NCBI GenBank assembly: GCA_025403435.1 | Contig: CM046330.1 | Coordinates: forward strand, 19,056,239 to 19,120,238 | DNA from: Artocarpus heterophyllus | Lineage: Eukaryota; Streptophyta; Magnoliopsida; Rosales; Moraceae | Direction of reading: 5' to 3' | DNA length: 64,000 nucleotides | In this document: in pieces, positions 61,739 through 64,000 of the stretch | Position numbering within the stretch: the stretch's first letter is position 1 | Layout: each line of letters begins with the position of its first letter | Notes under the pieces: model-generated | Databases searched by the model: none | What the model was told of the DNA's origin: nothing | The model's input: only the letters and a program-made list of their open reading frames with translations | Translations under genes and position numbers: made by a program

Positions 61739-62865
61739 ATTATCAATCCACTTGATTGATAATTTAACTTAAACCTTAAACATTCATTCCTTCTTAACTT
61801 AACTTGGTACTCTATCGGTTTACCCCTTTTCTTTCCTTAATTTTGTAACCTACTGGGTTACCTTTCGTTGACTTGAACATCTCTTATTAAATCTCTCGTC
61901 ACACGTGACGATTACGTTACTTAATGTATTTCCTTAACTAAACTTTAATTTCTTAAAACTTAGTATCTATGGTACTTACTGCCTACAACAGTGTAGGAAA
62001 CCAACATTCCCAGTGAAAACCCAGTTTTCACATAATTTCACAGCTTTGGATCGAAATACAAAAAGATTTGCATGTTTGCTCCCGGAACCAAAAATAATCT
62101 CCTTAAACCATTAGTCCTCATTTTTCATGAGAAACATTTTTTCTCAAAGTACCATATTAAAAATCTTTTAAGAAAATGACATTTTTGCCCTTTTAAATTT
62201 TTTTTCAATTTTAATAAATTCTTGAAAAATTAAAATCTCACAAACAGTTGAAATTTTTGACGAACTGTTTGTGATACCTAACAGTTTCATCGAGATCTAC
62301 AACTTTCATGTTTTAACTTTCTTGAAATTCCATCATTTAGAGGGACTTTTTGGCTGATTTTTAAATCTGTCGAGAATTGATTTTTCTTTGCAATTTAGTC
62401 CTTTTTTAAATTTCACCTACTTTCTTCTTTCCAACATCATCACCATCAACATATAACATAAAATAACCATCCAATAATATCCAGTTACATGCCATAGACC
62501 AAAATCATTTCATCAAACACTTGGCATACTAAAACATAAACTTTTGCTTAATTCAAAGATTAAGATTTTAGAATTCTTACCAAAAATTCCTCCAAGCTTT
62601 TACACCTCCTCTTTGGTGCTTGTTCTTGGCTTAAATTCCTTAACATAATCATAGCAAAACTCCCTCAAAAACCTATCCATAACTTTGAATAAAAATTACT
62701 AAAACCCTTAGAAAAAGTTTAGAAATTTACCTCCAAAATTTTAAAACTTTGCATCAAAACATTTGTGCTTGCCTTAAGCTTGATTTGGAGGCTTGAATTC
62801 ATCAAACTTTGATAGAAAAATTGCCCAAGGGGCTGCCAGGTCCTTGGGAGAAAACATGAAAAATT

Positions 62866-62866
62866 T

Positions 62867-62916
<50 letters not shown>

Positions 62917-62935
62917 TTTCTTTCTTTCCTTCCTT
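62866..62935. repeat. TTTC microsatellite in the split LTR
   Basis: A longer version of the TTTC run found at 8361-8400 in the sister LTR. Confidence 0.9.
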
Positions 62936-63668
62936 CCTTTGCACGTTTTGCTCCCTCTCTTTTTTTCTTCTTGCACGTTGGAAACCCAAAATAATGGTCT
63001 CTTATATGATGAATCATTCACCTTTTTTTTTTCCTTTTTTTTAATTAAAAAGATGATGAGTCATCACCTTGGTAATCAATTAGATTACTTTGGGTGGCCA
63101 AATATGATTGGGCCACATTTCATGGTGTGGTGGCCCAATCAAAATCCATTGAGTGTCTACTAAATTTTTTACGCAATCCAAGTTTATACTGACAGTATTT
63201 TTTCTATCTTACCGGTATTCTTTTTCATACAGTTCATGAGGTCCTATAACCTCCAATACTTATTCACATCCATCACATAATGTGATTCTAATATTATCTC
63301 ACTTTGTACTGTCTAAATTTATACTGACAGTATTTTTCTTATACTGTCGGTATGTTCTCCATACTGCTACAGCATTTCTTATTCATCCTTATTCTCCAAA
63401 CAGTATTATTCCTATACTGCTTCAACTTAAACAATCTAATTTCTGCACTGCATGACATTAAACAGTCCAATTCCTATATTGCGTTACTTTTACAGTGTAA
63501 TTTTTATACTGCATAACTTTATCAGTGTACTTTCTTACACTGTATTATTCTAATACTATATAATTTTTCATATCATTATATAGTATTTTTCCTTAAGCTG
63601 TCTTTTTGTCTTAACATAATCCTTAAATTATTACATTTTTAATATATTAAAAATGTTCGGGTGTTACA

Positions 63669-64000
63669 ATTTACCCACCTTAAAAATTTTCATCCTCGAA
63701 AATTAGAACCTTCATGGGTAGTTCATTTTCCTTATCATCCTTTCTGTTCTTAACATGCTTTCTTGCATCAATACTTTCTCACCAAAACTAAGCTTCTATC
63801 TTGGAACTTCTACAATTTTCATCATGTTCTTCATATATTCCTTTAAATTGTACACTACATTTCTGCTACGCTACTCTGATCTTTCAACATTTGAGCACAG
63901 TTTCCATTTGTTTGGAGGTTTATCATTCTACCAATGAATGCTATTCTTGAAAATAGGGTTTATTTTCATTTTAATCGCATCATTTCTGTCTAAAGATTAG
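63669..64000 (-). other. Start of the internal region of the outer Gypsy element
   Basis: On the minus strand CGAGGATGAAAATTTTTAAG and GTGGGTAAAT come directly before TGTAACACCCG, the expected polyprotein end and polypurine tract of a Tekay/Del-like element. The rest of the window is probably its 3' coding or untranslated part; no domain is recognised in this short piece. Confidence 0.6.

Larger units (their letters stand above)
53265..63668 (-). mobile_element. Ty3/Gypsy LTR, about 4.0 kb, split by a 6.4 kb insertion
   Basis: Plus-strand ends are TGTGACGACCC (53265) and CGGGTGTTACA (63668). Parts 53265-55328 and 61744-63668 add to about 3.99 kb and align with the solo LTR at 5224-9159, including landmarks such as the run of AAACGTTTTTCATAAA-like phrases and the closing stretch of ACAGTATTTTT motifs. 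On the minus strand a polypurine tract lies just before it (63669-63710), so it is the 3' LTR of an element whose body continues beyond 64000. Confidence 0.88.

Noticed and set aside
62719..63044. K/E/R-rich and F/L/S-rich frames on both strands
   Set aside because: Translation of the TTTC microsatellite and flanks in an LTR.
1..64000. tRNA, rRNA, CRISPR arrays, bacterial operons or phage genes
   Set aside because: I looked for typical tRNA arms, conserved rRNA stretches, regular spacer arrays and compact intronless gene runs and saw none; the DNA is plant nuclear.

Overview
The window is eukaryotic nuclear DNA from a seed plant, almost certainly a eudicot; I cannot name the species. The evidence is GT..AG introns with plant-like splice sites, one spliced plant CCCH zinc-finger gene, a plant SurE-type pseudogene, and a dense nest of plant transposons (Ty3/Gypsy and Ty1/Copia LTR elements, LINE 3' ends, hAT-, Tourist- and Mutator-like non-autonomous elements). 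Base composition is strongly AT-rich. I see no prokaryotic features, CRISPR array, rRNA or tRNA.

Layout. 1-9.2 kb: a Tourist-like MITE, a long Gypsy LTR (1702-5045) carrying a nested solo LTR (1947-2675), and a 3.9 kb solo LTR on the minus strand (5224-9159). 9.2-11.5 kb: purine-rich non-coding DNA and a LINE RNase H remnant. 11.5-22.9 kb: a Mutator-like element split by a 10 kb degenerate Copia retrotransposon (12208-22259), which has a second Tourist-like MITE in its leader. 22.8-23.6 kb: a 107 bp tandem duplication whose second copy holds a 570 bp hAT-type MITE.

23.7-30 kb is the only island with a recognisable host gene that may still work. It is a seven-coding-exon gene on the plus strand for a nuclear-type protein with three tandem CCCH zinc fingers, close in layout to Arabidopsis C3H65/EMB1789. 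Its large second exon changes frame twice in this sequence. 33.9-37.5 kb is a multi-exon pseudogene of the SurE 5'/3'-nucleotidase family. It has frameshifts, a stop, missing ends, and a hAT MITE inserted in a coding exon with a near-perfect 8 bp target duplication.

37.5-53 kb is non-coding DNA with a three-copy tandem repeat, two LINE 3' remnants, a probable Copia solo LTR and a Gypsy solo LTR with a perfect ATATA target duplication (47384-50359). 53.3-64 kb is a second copy of the 3.9 kb LTR, in the same orientation as the first. It is split by a 6.4 kb composite element (55329-61738, target duplication ATTAT) that contains gag-pol fragments arranged as a large inverted duplication. The window ends just inside the internal region of the outer Gypsy element.

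No set of genes here forms an operon or a pathway; the interest lies in how elements are nested and rearranged, and in the decay of two host loci. The strongest unexplained signals are the inverted gag-pol composite, a dyad-symmetric motif built on GTTCGGC-AG-GCCGAAC recurring in LTRs of apparently different families, and the frame changes in the CCCH gene.
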